This document shows, one piece after another, positions 1 through 12,261 of a DNA stretch of 64,000 nucleotides. The stretch's first letter is position 1; the number at the start of each line of letters is the position of its first letter. Origin of the DNA: Cristatella mucedo (lineage: Eukaryota; Bryozoa; Phylactolaemata; Cristatellidae); contig WPIO01000016.1 of the NCBI GenBank assembly GCA_009760855.2, positions 1,941,001 to 2,005,000 of the forward strand, read 5' to 3'. The notes beneath the pieces are model-generated. The model saw only the letters and a list, made by a program, of their open reading frames with translations, searched no databases and was not told the DNA's origin. A program made the position numbers and the translations under genes.

Positions 1-2260
1 TGGAAGGATGTAGGGCAAGGGGCGAGGCAAGTCGAAGGGCCTTCGACCTTGGACCTATCGAAGGATCCTTCGATAGGTCCAAGGGGCTGCTGGGCTGGGC
101 CTGTCCTCTAGGCCGCCACACTGAGGCGAGAGGTGGCGTCGAACGATGCGCTAGGACAGCGGCACGGCGGCATGCATGCATGCAGGAGCTAGGACGCATG
201 AGCTAGGACAGCGGCACAGCGGCAGCATGAACGCGCACACGTGCGCTCATGCATTCACGCAGGAAGCGAGCTCATGCCTGCTCTATATATTATCTCTATA
301 TATATATATATATGTTGTCGCCAGCTGGGCATCGGTTCATGCATTCACATGCCGACGAGGTTCTAGCCTATGGATTGAGGGCCGCTGCACGACGACGCTC
401 CTGCTGCCTGCCGCACTGCTGAGCAAGCGGACATGACCTACCTTCGTGGGGCCCACGAACTTGGTCGCCGTGAGAGCCAGGAACGATGGGCTTCTCGGTG
501 ACCTCAATCCCGAGGTCACCGGTGCTGCTCTTGCTCTTCTTCCTGCCTCTGCTGCTGCTCGGTCTAGCGCTGCCGCCGCCGCTGCTGCAAGCAGCGGACT
601 CGATTCGGCAGCAGACGGGCAGCACGGCAGAGTGTGCCTTCTGGCTTCGACGATCTGAAACGTTGCAATGTTGACAATGCACTCGGTCGCCCGCTGGCTG
701 CTGCGGCCTGTGCTGGCTGGCTGAGGGCTGACTCACGACATGCATCATTAGCCATTAGCGCATGCAGCCTAGGGCTCCAGCAGCAGCAGCCTCGTCTTCG
801 GAGGGTCACGTGCAGTTCAACTCTCGAGCAGCTGCCATTTTAATGCGAACACCAGCCAGCCCGCAAGGTGACGGTGCACGTAATCACTGGCAACGACCTG
901 GAGGGGGCAAGCTCCTAACGTCTTGAGGCAGCTTGTTCCCAGTGGCACGCACATCCAAGCAATGGCACAGCAGTCAAGCCGGGCCAAGCTTCCCGCCTCT
1001 TTCCCGGTCAGCAAGTCGAGACTTCTGCCATCTCGTCTGATCCATCGTGCCAGCATCGCACCAAGTGCCTAGTCGCCTGCACTGGCAGCCTTGATCGGCG
1101 CCTTCGAGTCTGATCATGGATCCGATCATGGATCCGATCATGGATCCGATCATGGATCCGATCAGGATCTGATCAGGATCTGATCAGTCTGGCAAAGACG
1201 AAGCGTGAAGGGTCAAAGGGTAGGCAACTGTTTAGCACTGCCGTGACACACTGTCACTGCCCCAACGATGCTGCTCAATTCCACTCAGCTCGGCTAGCAG
1301 CTCGGCAAAATCAGCTTTGGCATCGAGTGACCCGATTGATAGTTGGTCTGAGCCTAGACAACTTCTCTTAGATGATATAAAAGGCTCGGTGCACACTCGC
1401 TCGGCCAGCAAGTCATGAAGATGCAAGCAGCAGCACGGGAGTTAGCTTGGCGTAAGCACTACAAATCTTGCAAAAAAGGCTCGTGTCACCGGTGCCCCTT
1501 GGGTCCACTCAAAGCAGCCAAAGATAAAGAGCTGTCTGGATGAAGACAGAAGAGTCAGTTTACATACTGCTTCCAGGATGCTCGTGGCAAACTGTAGCAA
1601 AGCAAACCGTCCGGCCAGCAGTCATTATTCACAAAGACATAAACCCATCCAAGATCGGTCGCTGATCACGGTATACAGGTCGCTGATCACAGGATAAAGC
1701 TGCAAGCACCGGCTAGTTTGTGACCACTGCAACTCGTAGGCCAAGGTTGATAATACTCGCATGACAACCATGGTACTAGTCACGGCCATCTAGCCTGGGG
1801 GAGGGGAGGGTCAGACGACAGACACAGAAAATACGAATTGTCGAACAGCAATACCGGCATACTCACTAGGATCACTAGAGCTAGGGTAGCAGCATTCTAT
1901 GATGAGGCAGTTTGTTCAGGTAATCAGACGGACCACTCGTAAAAGCCGATCTTCTGGCATCAGACACTCATTGGTTGCTGACGGACGAGTAATGAGAGCA
2001 GGTGCAGCTGGCAGCCTGTACCGAACGTCGGCAGCTAAGATTTGAGTGTACATCAACAATGGCCCGGAGCTTATCTATCTACCTTGCCCTCACCCTGTTC
2101 CTCCTGTGCTTCACTGCCATAGGCCAAGCCTAGTGGCCCAGCAGAACCCAGAGGAGGCTGCTTGTGCCGATAATAGATAAAAGTAAATAGTGATGTCTGT
2201 CGACGAAAGAAACCAAACCTTGAATACACACCGATGAACAGAGAGAGCAGCATGAATACA
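1..2260. other. Intergenic, no gene recognised
   Basis: Holds the 31-84 palindrome pair, a duplicated GCTAGGACAGCGGCAC segment (150 and 200) and the GATC minisatellite. Short open frames have no recognisable domain. Confidence 0.6.
1112..1187. repeat. GATC-rich 12-bp minisatellite
   Basis: Four units of GATCATGGATCC followed by shorter GATCAGGATCT units. Each unit contains GATC palindromes. Confidence 0.9.
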
Positions 2261-2269
2261 CACTGATGA

Positions 2270-2273
<4 letters not shown>

Positions 2274-2347
<74 letters not shown>
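2274..2347. repeat. (GA)n microsatellite
   Basis: About 37 uninterrupted GA units. The Ser/Leu- and Arg/Glu-repeat frames here are artefacts. Confidence 0.95.
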
Positions 2348-2353
<6 letters not shown>

Positions 2354-2633
2354 GTAGGGAAGGAAGAAGAGAAACAAGAAACAGAGAGAAGGGGAAGATA
2401 TCCGAAGGCAAACGATGCCAAGGCAAAGACAAGCAGAGATCTGAAGGAGTTAAGACGTTGGATCTAAATATTTGCTTGAAAAAAAAACGTTTTATTTGCT
2501 CGAAACAAAGAACCGAGAACACAGCAAAGAATCCTCCAAAAAGATATGCTAATACCACGTGATGCCAGCCCGGCAGACAACACACAGGCAAGATTGGCTG
2601 TTTTTAGTTGATCATATTGCGTTTTGTTTGCCT

Positions 2634-2922
2634 CCGCTTCCACAACTCTTATGCAACGACAACTACTCTCCTGCTGCCGATTATGGCTCATCCTTTTCAG
2701 CGGTCCTGAGCTGCTACTTCCATGCTAATCACTACCTCAACTGCTCACCTAAATCTGCTATGCTTCCCACTTTCACTTTTTTGCGTGAGATGAAGTCTGT
2801 TGGCAACCGAATGCATACCGAAAGCCTCTCAGGCTGTGAGTGCACACATACAAAACTCGACTGCGTAACGCCCACAGTCTTTATGGCTTTGTGGAGTGAC
2901 AGACGGAGATAAACTACATTAA
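2634..2922 (+). mobile_element. LINE-B 3' end
   Basis: From CTTCCACAACTCTTATGCAA to GACGGAGATAAACTACATTA; encodes a diverged copy of the LINE-B terminus (SAMLPTFTFLREMKSVG, ending CECTHTKLD). Confidence 0.8.
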
Positions 2923-3055
2923 TAAAAATAATAATAGTAATAATAATTAACAATAATAATGCATTTGATAATAATGCACTTAATAAAGCGCCCTCATAGA
3001 ACTCAACCTCTTTCTAGGCACTTTACATTTGCTGCATAGGAAACACGATCGCCGA
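2923..3055 (-). repeat. LINE-A tail with (TAA)n
   Basis: AATAATAATGCA-type run, then AAAGCGCCCTCATAGAACTC and GGCACTTTACATTTGCTGCA: the extreme 3' end of LINE-A on minus, abutting the LINE-B above. Confidence 0.75.
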
Positions 3056-4361
3056 AGTTTTTTAAACTCGAGACGCTCAAAAGCAATCTGCTTACATGTA
3101 CCAATTGCAAAAGCAATCCGCAATTACGTGTACCACTCGCTAACTGGCCGGTAGGCCAGTGCGTACAGCCCTTAGACGCACGTTCGACACGAATCTCTTG
3201 CTCTGCAGATTGGAGCGCCGTCACGCCACTGCTGGCTGCTGCGAGACTGAGCTGCACAAACTTCCACCAAGCACCAGCACCAGCTCGGGGACGAGGCTGT
3301 GCAGAGGCTCCCAGCAGCAGATGACAGCTGCTCTGCCATTTCGTGGGAGGAGGAAGAAAGCTGCCGAGACTGCTGCTTGGGCATCTGCTGGGTCGAGATG
3401 CCGCCATGAACGCTCGGCGGTGGATCAACGCAAACTCGTGAGCATGCAGCCAGCTCGGCTGGATGCAGTTTCTCGACCGTCTTGCGCCCAGCTTTCGGCT
3501 TCACATTGAGCAGGATTCAGCGACCGTCTTAAGACTAGCTGAATTATGCTAATCAAGCAATTGATCTTCCAGCTCCTGCTGCCAAGACCAATTTACAGTG
3601 GCAGCCGTGGCAGGCCACAAGCTGCCAGTAATTAAACACATTCTGGTAGCTGCAGGGCAGCAGCCATAGGGACTGCTGCTGCTGCCCTGCAGCTGCCAGA
3701 TAAGCTAAGCTGAGCGCCGGCAGGCAATGCTGAGCTGAGCGCTCGACTTAGGCAGAGCCTCCAGTCAGGAGGCTCTGCCTGCTGTCGTTGATGCTTGCTT
3801 GCCAGCCTGCTGCCCGCTGCTATTGCCTGCTGCCAGCCTGCTGGTGCTGCCAGCCTTCTAATTTAGCCACCGGGCGATTCTGCCACTGGTAGTTGTGCAG
3901 ATTACCCTTGACTGCATTCGTTTGCCATTCCACATGTGGCCGTGGGGACTATCAGTGGTTTCGCAGCTGCACGTGGAGATTCTTTGCATTCTCAGAACTT
4001 GAGTGCTTTCTCGGTAATCGGCACTACACACATCAGCCTCGAGGCCCAACACGAGTGCCAAAACCTATCCTACAAAAGACTACCAACCCACTCCCACCAC
4101 CTCATCAACCAGATAGTAAAGCTCATACGACCAGCAGAAGCAGCAGCTGTGTCATGACCCTCGGAACCCTCATCTTACAGAGGCTGCCAGCCAGGTTTCT
4201 AGGGAAGGCTAGCATCGACCCAACCCTCGCCCACATTCCTGCAGAGTTTCATAGCTGCAAGGTGACCAGATGAACATGCTCTGGCAAGCATTGGCCGTGC
4301 AAGCAGTTGTGTCAAGCACATTTTTCGCGGGTGCACCCCTTCTTCGCATTGGGAAGCAAAT

Positions 4362-4413
<52 letters not shown>

Positions 4414-5343
4414 TGCGTACTCAAAGTCTACCAACACACTTTCCACAATTCACTTTCACCTGCACAAACTGCACCCCAAATCCCCTTCGTGGAGGGAGAT
4501 TGAAAGGTCATTTATTTTCGTCAGCCTGGCAGGCTAAAGAAAAAACCTGCGACTAGTCGATCGAGGTGCTGCCGAGCACCACAAACTGGTGAGTGTCGAC
4601 TTGTTGTTTACATCCATCAATCAGCTCCCTGATCACACTTCCTGCCGATCTGAGAGAGGGAGTGGCACAGTCACTTCACGCCTTTCTGTGACTGGTAAGT
4701 GTATTCTTAAGAGATGGCCGAAACCAAGAAACCGACTGGCGTATTTTACAATGAGACTCCATCTCAACACAAACTCAGCTGAAAAGCCCATTTACAGCTA
4801 ACTTGCCTTCGGTACCCTGTGCAGCCCTCGAGAAGCTTAGGATCAGACCGAGGGGACAGAGGGGGAGTAGTGGGGAGGAGGCAGAGGGGGAAGGCAGAAG
4901 GGGGGGGGGTTAAGTAAAATGAGTGGGTGACACGAGTGAGCATCGATGCATTGAAAGCAAAAGTCGCAGGCAGCTTGTGATGCTCCGATAAATGGTAGCT
5001 GTGCCACTCCCCAACCCCTCTCCATCTGTCGTCCGAGCGATTGCTGATGCTCTGGACTAACCCCTCGAGCTGCAGCCGAATGGCTCCAATATAAGGAATT
5101 CCAATCTATGCCACGGTCCAAACATGCAATCCGAAACTTGCCACAAAGGGGGTGCGAGTCTCAAACATCTGCAGTCACAGTGGCATGGCTTGCACAGCCA
5201 TTCACTCTTGAGGGATAGAAGACTCTTGTACAGACGATGGCAAAAAGCGCAGACAGATCTGCATTGGGCCTGGATCTTTTAGATCTCGACCTACCAGCTG
5301 CTGCTGCTGCTTCTGCTGACGTAGCTGACCGGGTCGACTCTGC
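3056..5343. other. Intergenic, no gene recognised
   Basis: Contains GCTGCC-rich sequence with hairpins at 3645-3697 and 3750-3780 and a (CA)n. Frames are short. Confidence 0.6.
4366..4412. repeat. (CA)n microsatellite
   Basis: About 23 CA units after TGCAAA. No gene seen around it. Confidence 0.95.
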
Positions 5344-5817
5344 TGCAATGTAATGTATCTCCGTCTGTAACTCCACAAAGTCATAAAGACCACGTGGGTG
5401 TAACGCAGGAGAGTTTTGTATAGTGCACTCACAGCCCAAGCGGCTTTCAGTACGAATTCGGCAGCCAACAGGCTTCGTCTCACACAACAAAGAGAAAGTG
5501 GGAAGCATAGCAGAGTCAGGAGAGCAGTTGAGGTAGTGAGTAGCATAGAAGTAGCAGTTCAGGACCGCTGAAAAGGATGTGCCATAGTCGGCAGCAGAAG
5601 AGTAGTTGTCATTGCGTAAGAATTGTGGAAGCGAGTTCCACAGTCTAGGACCTGCAGAGCTAAAGCTTCTGGCGCCAACTGTCTTTAAGCGGAGGAATGG
5701 GACAGCTAATTTATTGTCCACACAGGACCTCAGGGCACGAACAGGCTGAAACTGGTGCAGCAGTTCAGCTAGGTATGAAGGAGCCAAGCCGTGGCGGGCC
5801 TTGCGGGTCAGCGTAGT
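5344..5817 (-). mobile_element. 5'-truncated LINE-B, minus strand
   Basis: Minus strand encodes ARHGLAPSYLAELLHQFQ, VRALRSCVDNKLAVPFLRL and FSSAGPRLWNSLPQ with the family 3' end (ATCTCCGTCTGTAACTCC reversed) and AATGTAATG tail. A longer open frame to 6015 is LINE plus non-LINE sequence read through. Confidence 0.88.
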
Positions 5818-7535
5818 GCCTCGAAATGCACGGGGTGCCCGAGCCTCGGACGTTCGAACTCCCCAACCACCCACCCCCGAGCTCGAGCTGAGTAGATCAA
5901 ATGGGTGGGTGTGACCTAGGGGTCTGAACGCCTCCATTTTTGCCAGCAGCTGGCCACGAGTGCTGCTGCTGGTCAGAAGTGAGAGCGTAGCAGCTGCCCC
6001 CACCCATCCACCCACCCACCGGGCCGTCGGTCTGCCCCGGGGCAGGGCAGCTGCTGCTGCTGCTGCTTGTCCTCAAACGGTGCACCCCTTACCCGGGAGG
6101 ACAAGCAAGTGATCGGCCAGGTCCATCACTTACTTCACATGCAGCAGCAGAAGGAGCAGACAGCAACTTCACTTCAGATCAGCTGCTCGACAGCTTTCAG
6201 CAGCTGCCAACACGTGGTGTGGCTCCCCTATATCAAGGTCAGTGCCGCGTCAAACCTCAGATACCAGGAGAGTGAAGAATGCAGGTGAGAGGGATCAATC
6301 GTGGAAATGGCCGACGACATTGACGACTCTGCGTCGTCACCGATCGAATGACCCCCACCCCAACTAAAACACACACACACACACACAGCGCACACACACA
6401 GCATTAGCAAATAATAGAATCCCGGTTCTAAAGCTATGCAGCGAAATTGGCAAAAAAAAGAACGTGCCATTCAGAGTATACACACTGCTAGAGGGGTGGT
6501 CCTCATTTTGCAGAGCGCTGCCGCATCACGCGGTACATCAAGCCGCTGCGAGCACGAGCCAGTGGACATCGCCTCGTGGTCATGGCTCGAGGACGACCGG
6601 GTCTGCATCGATCGACGGTGGCACCCTTCGGCTCTGTGGAGGACCAGAGAAAAACGGTCAAGGACACAGGCTGCCACAAACAAGCATCTGCTTGGCCTCG
6701 AAGCAGCCATACCATTCAAACCCTCAGCCCACATGCTCAGCTCTCCTAAACGATTTCGGTGCCAGTTATAGTAGACATGAAAGGATATGAAAGGACTGCC
6801 GTCCGAATGGTAGACTGCGATCGCATCCAAGCAAACGTCCTCGTTTTAATGATCTACCTAATCATACAACACCTGGAGTGCAGTGAGCAGCCGATGGAGG
6901 GGAAGGGTGTGCCCGGCCACGCCACACCCTGCTGTCTGTCTCTAGCTGCCAGGTGCTTTTGCTGCCAGGTTCTACTGCAGCTTTGGCTTCCTGTGACCGG
7001 CAGCTAGTTGGGGCAGACAGTTGTTTCGATGGCTTCGGGCCAATCGATGCAGCAGCCAAAGCTCCAGCCGGTGTACTTGCAGCTTCACCAAGCAGCCTCA
7101 AGACCCCCCCACCCACCCACGGCCTGTCGAAGCTGTTCACTTGAACTGGGGAGAACAAGAGCTGTCGGCTGCAGACTGTTCGTACGGCGGCAGCCACCAG
7201 GTGAGAAACACGTGCCGAGTTGACCAACGACCGGATACAACAGATTTGACAACATTCGATCGATCGCATTATTCAGCTGATTTCAGCACAACGTGGCCCC
7301 ACCCACCTGGGGCTGCCAGTGGGGACCGATCTTCCCGGTAGGGAACTGTTGAGTGGTCCGGCACATGCACAGCAACACTAATGACGGATGCACTCATCAT
7401 GCAACACTGATGACAGCTGAGTGTTTCACCTTCGCTGGCCATCCAATTTGCTGACCATTTGCCACGTCGACTGCTACTGCAAGAGGTAGACGATTTGGGT
7501 CGGGTCGGTGCTGGGCCACAGGGGCACCACACAAC
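5818..7535. other. Intergenic, no gene recognised
   Basis: Contains GGGTG- and GCTGCT-rich sequence and a short (CA)n at 6369-6400. Overlapping frames at 6436-6830 and 6862-7341 lack family similarity. Confidence 0.55.
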
Positions 7536-8122
7536 ACTACAGCGCACTATGAATATGGCAGCAAGGCTGGTATTCAAGTCCCAGCGGTTTGAGCACGTGT
7601 CTCCATTGCTGAAAGAGCTAGTATGGTTGCCGGTTGAGCAAAGGATACAGAGCAAAGTTCTTATGCTGACCCACAAGGCCCGCCACGGCTTGGCTCCTTC
7701 GTACCTAGCTGAACTGCTGCACCAGTTTCAGCCTGTTCGTGCCCTCAGGTCCTGTGTGGACAATAAACTAGCTGTCCCATTCCTCCGCTTAAAGACAGTT
7801 GGCGCCAGAAGCTTTAGCTCTGCAGGTCCTAGACTGTGGAACTCGCTTCCACAATTCTTACGCAACGACAACTACTCTCCTACTGCCGACTATGGCACAT
7901 CCTTTTCAGCGGTCCTGAGCTGCTACTTCTATGCTACTCACTACCTCAACTGCTCTCCTGACTCTGCTATGCTTCCCACTTTCTCTTTGTTGCGTGAGAT
8001 GAAGCCTGTTGGCTGCCGAATTCGTACTGAAAGCCGCTTGGGCTGTGAGTGCACTATACAAAACTCTCCTGCATAACACCCACATTGTCTTTATGGCTTT
8101 GTGGAGTTACAGATGGAGATAC
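7536..8122 (+). mobile_element. 5'-truncated LINE-B
   Basis: Open frame with MNMAARLVFKSQRFEHVSP, LVWLPVEQRIQSKVL, ARHGLAPSYLAELLHQFQ, FSSAGPRLWNSLPQ and TESRLGCEC to a stop near 8076; the 3'UTR ends GTTACAGATGGAGATAC. This is the C-terminal RT region of a CR1/L2-like LINE distinct from LINE-A. Confidence 0.88.
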
Positions 8123-10117
8123 ACAAACGTGTGAGGAGGAACCTACTAAACCTAGGCTGGAAAACGTTGGCAACTCGGTGGAAGAGAAGCCTCCATCCGG
8201 AGAAAGGCAAGAGACATTCTGTGACAGCTGGGCCACCGACATCGGCCGATGGCGAGATGATCGGTGACCAAGGACCAAGAAGAGGCTGCCACACAGGCAG
8301 GCACCACCCCGGGTGCAACATGAGAAAGCCGGCACCCAGATCAGTAAGCTGCCTGTCACACCCCCTCCTCTCTCCCCCCCCCCCCCGACCTGCCTGGGCT
8401 GTGTGGCCGTTTCTGCCGTTGGATCATTGAAAATTATAAAATAAATAAGACTATACATTATTAAAAATTATATAAGTATTATTAAACTTCTTCAGTCGGA
8501 AAGGGCTACCTACCACTGCAAGTATAGTTCGGACCAGCAAAGGAACTCCTCTGAAGTAGTAAATGAACCAGACGGTGGACAGCCCAGCAGCTTTTCGAAA
8601 GGACACGAACTACGAACCGGGAAGCAGGCTTCACGCAGAGCCTGCTCGCTTCGTTTCCCTTGTGGGCTTCCCAACGCTCGAGAGGGGAGGTAAGGAGTCC
8701 AAGCGATTACTGGCAATCGCTTGCCAGCGCCTCGACTGGTCACTTCACGTTGGGTGGCTGGTCGAATGGGACACACAATACCTGCTGGAACCCCCCTCCC
8801 AATTAAGGGAGACAACCCTGCCTGGGCTTTCCAGAGGCCGAGTTTAAGCCACCGTAGAAGGCCCTGCCCCCAGATAGCAGCGCCAGTCTCACAAGGGCAA
8901 GGAAGCAAGGGCAGTGTGTGCACACATGCAGGCCGACTGCATGCTCCCCTCCCCCTCACCAGACAGCGGACTCAAATGCAACTGACCTTCGCTGGTTTGC
9001 AGCAAACAGCACCTTTACAAAAGTGCTCAACCACACAAACGTTAGGCCTAATTTGTCTGGCAAGCTGAGCAACATGTTTTTTCGTCAGGGTAATGATGAT
9101 GGAGCAATCCCACGCCTACAGCAGACCAGCAGCAGGTGAAAGTGGCTCTGAGAGCTCTTCTGCGGCTATTACCGATGAGGAGGTTAAATAAGCTGGCATT
9201 AACTTTTTACTTTTTTACCTACCTGCAGGTCGTGCAAAAAGTGCGCAGGCAGCATTTGCCCGTTCGGCAGCCGATCGGCAGGTGGTCCCAAGCAAGGGCA
9301 TAAGCCAGGGCATAAACAAGGGCAAATGCCCAGACAGCCATGCTGGCATTCTGCCGGGTGAGAGACAGGTGGAGAGAGAGGCTGAGATGGAGACACAGAG
9401 ACACGTGGAGAGAGAGAGAGAGACAGAGATAGAGTCGCACAGAGAGACAGAGACAGAGTCGCACAGTGAGACAGAGACAGAGAGATGCAGAGCCAGAGAG
9501 ATACCGACTGACAGACAGAGAGCAAAGACAGGCATAATTAATGACAGACAGTAGGAAGAGGGAGAGAGAAAGAGGAAGTCTGCCTGCCAAGTCGACTGCA
9601 TTAGGCCCTCACCCCTCTCTTTCATGGTCTAGCCCCTTTAATGTGAGACTGCACCAGAGGGCTACTGCATGCACAGCTGCCAGGCCTAATCAGAATGCAG
9701 GTGCAAAAATGTGCATGGCAATGTGCATGCCATCCTTAGGCTAAAGGAAACCTAAACATAGCAAGCAGCAGCAGTAGCCACAGATCTCTCCTCATGACAG
9801 CAGGATGACAAGAGCCAAGACAGCAGATCCAACAGAGGATACACAGTGGACGTTTGGACCGACCCCAAAAATGATTAAGCCATCGACATGCCACCGTGGG
9901 CCTTCCTAAGATTGGCAGCCTCTGACAAGGTCAAGATGGGGTCACATCATAAGCTAAACCCTGGCTACACATAAACGCCCGTGTAACTTGTGGGTAACGC
10001 CCAGCTGGTGCAGTGTGACACGATTTCGTTGGGTTGGGCTGGCACAATGGTTACACAGGTGTGCAAACACCTGCATCTACAGCAGCAGCAGAGATCGGTA
10101 TACTTTCACCTCCCGAC
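8123..10117. other. Intergenic, no gene recognised
   Basis: Apart from the GA-rich minisatellite I see only unrecognised sequence. Confidence 0.55.
9360..9560. repeat. Imperfect GA-rich minisatellite
   Basis: GAGAGACAGAGACAGAGTCG units with GCACAG spacers recur at irregular intervals. No gene. Confidence 0.75.
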
Positions 10118-11330
10118 ACCGAGTGCTGCAAGCGTTTCATATCAATTGCAGAGGTCTCTTTCGAAAATACGGAAACCGATACAGCCAAGACTTGTTTACA
10201 GCTTATTTGCTTGTTGTTTGACAGTAGTGTGTAAGAAATTACGTGCCTATGGACCATCTAACTGCTCAACGCTTGGGGCTGGTACAGCCTCACCGTTAGG
10301 TACGCCGGTGGCGAGTGACCTGCTTATTAGTTACGATCGGGCGTATCTATTATCGCTTGTTCCACTGAATTCCTAAAAGTTGTTGCTGTTGCTAAGATCC
10401 ATGAATTATGCATTAACAGAATAAAAGCCCCCACATCCGACGCGATCTCATTCCGATTCTGTATGTCCTCATAACGGGTAATTTCAACATTCATTTTGAA
10501 AACTTATCTGATGCCTTCAGCACCGAATTTCGTGCGCTGACTGACTCTTTGTCTCTTTTGGCCCATGTGCATGGCCCTACTCACATCAAGTGTCACATAT
10601 TCAACCAAATTTTCTCATACAACTGCACTTGTCGTCATCACCAATTATTACCGAATCCTGCTTATCTGACCACATGCAGACCTCATTCCATCTACAATGT
10701 GTGCCCTCCTCCTCCTTGTGTAAAATCACCCGTGAATCGCCTAACCTCAAGACCATTGACGTCGGTGCTGCCTGTGCGAGAATATCTGCTTCACCTCTGC
10801 TGCTCAGTCCCCCTCCGATCTGTCATCATTGGTAGATAGCTACAACACGACACTAGCTGACATGCTCGAAGAGTTTGCAGCTCTGACAAAGCGCAATGTG
10901 CGGCCCCCCCCCCGCCCAGACGGCCTATGGTTTGCCACGGACATTAAACTAGCCAGGTCTACTAAGCGAAAGCTTGAAAAAGCATACAAAAGATCAGGTC
11001 TGGCTTTCCATCGACAGGCATACGAAGACTACTGTAAATCCTACCAATCGATCCTAGCAAAGGCCAAGTCTAGCTTCTATGAAAGCATTGTTGATTCACA
11101 GATGCACAATCAAAAAATGCTGACGTCTACGACCAACCATCTCCTTAACCACTCCCAGGTTAGCTCCTTACCTAGTGATCCAAGTGATGATTTAGCTCGT
11201 CACTTTTCTAACTTTTTTGTCAACGATAAAAAAGATCGAGAGCCCATCCCTAGGGTTGCAGCAACCCCCTGAAATCATGTTCTTCAAAATTCCATGCAGA
11301 ACCTCAATGTCTTCATTCAAGGAGGCCAGT
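10118..11330 (+). mobile_element. LINE-A 5' half with internal deletion
   Basis: 5'UTR block at 10118-10436 is joined directly to the middle of the endonuclease (FNIHFENLSDAFSTEFRALT at about 10480), so the N-terminal endonuclease is missing. It continues through the linker (GLWFATDIKLARSTKRKLEK, 147 codons at 10829-11272) and stops near 11330 before RT motif 1. Confidence 0.82.
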
Positions 11331-11418
11331 AATAATACCAATAACGCTTACTACTACTAATAATAATAATGCATTTGCATAGCGCCCTCGGGAAAACTTA
11401 ATCTCTTTCTAATTTTGC
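11331..11418 (-). repeat. LINE-A tail
   Basis: TAATAATAATAATGCATTTG, then CATAGCGCCCTCGGGAAAAC and AATCTCTTTCTAATTTTGCC: minus-strand terminus only. Confidence 0.65.
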
Positions 11419-12163
11419 CCTTTCCACTTCATCACACCACTGAAATCACACTGGGCTCTGTTTTACATGGTGCAGTCCCAGCACAGCTTAATCGCCGAGT
11501 GGCAGGCTGCAGTAGCAAGGACGGCTTCAGCACAGCAGGAGCAATGGAGTGAGAGCACGGTTCATAATGCACAACGAAGCATTGGGGCAACGGATACAAA
11601 AAGTTGTTGCAGTGAGGATACTGCTGGGTACAACGAAGTAATGCAATAGAGGCACCCCGATTGTCGAATGTCTGTGGTATCTTTTCATCTTGCTTTGCCT
11701 GCCGGTAAGCATAATTCAATCTGCTAGGAGCATGGCCGAGGAGTCATCGGCAACAGCAGAGCTAGATTCCGATCTCAGAGGCAGCCAAATCATCTGCCAT
11801 CCGATAGGCTGGAAGGCATCAGGCGGCTCTTAGCAGGCAAGCAATCGTCAGAGCATCCGGCTAGCTCAACACACTATTGCTGCTTGCTGGAGGCTCTGCT
11901 GGTGGTACAAGTGGCCAGCATGCCCCCCCCCATCGTTCGACTAGTAGCCACGGAGAGCATCCCTGATCTTAGGTCAGAGGTAGGCAAGCAGGTGGCACAC
12001 ACCGGTCGGCAAGCTGCTGGATTCGAGAAAAGGCAGCAATTGGAGTTACAGACTCGATGGCAACCTTTTGGGGTTAGTTAGAGGGGTCGAACTCTGGTGT
12101 GGTTCCCTACTCCAGGATCAGCAGAGCTCAACAGATGGGCAGTTACTTGATAGTAATTGCCTC

Positions 12164-12260
<97 letters not shown>
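12164..12260. repeat. (TC)n microsatellite
   Basis: Uninterrupted TC run of about 48 units. Confidence 0.95.

Positions 12261-12261
<1 letters not shown>

Noticed and set aside
2071-2562. Ser/Leu-repeat and Arg/Glu-repeat open frames
   Set aside because: They are translations of (GA)n in several frames. The same holds at 12.1, 15.6, 21.8, 24.4 and 54.1 kb.
5161-6015. A single 284-codon minus-strand gene
   Set aside because: Only 5344-5817 is homologous (LINE-B C-terminus); the rest is read-through into unrelated GC-rich sequence.
9360-9560. CRISPR-like array
   Set aside because: The GA-rich units vary in length and spacing, with no unique spacers; it is a minisatellite.
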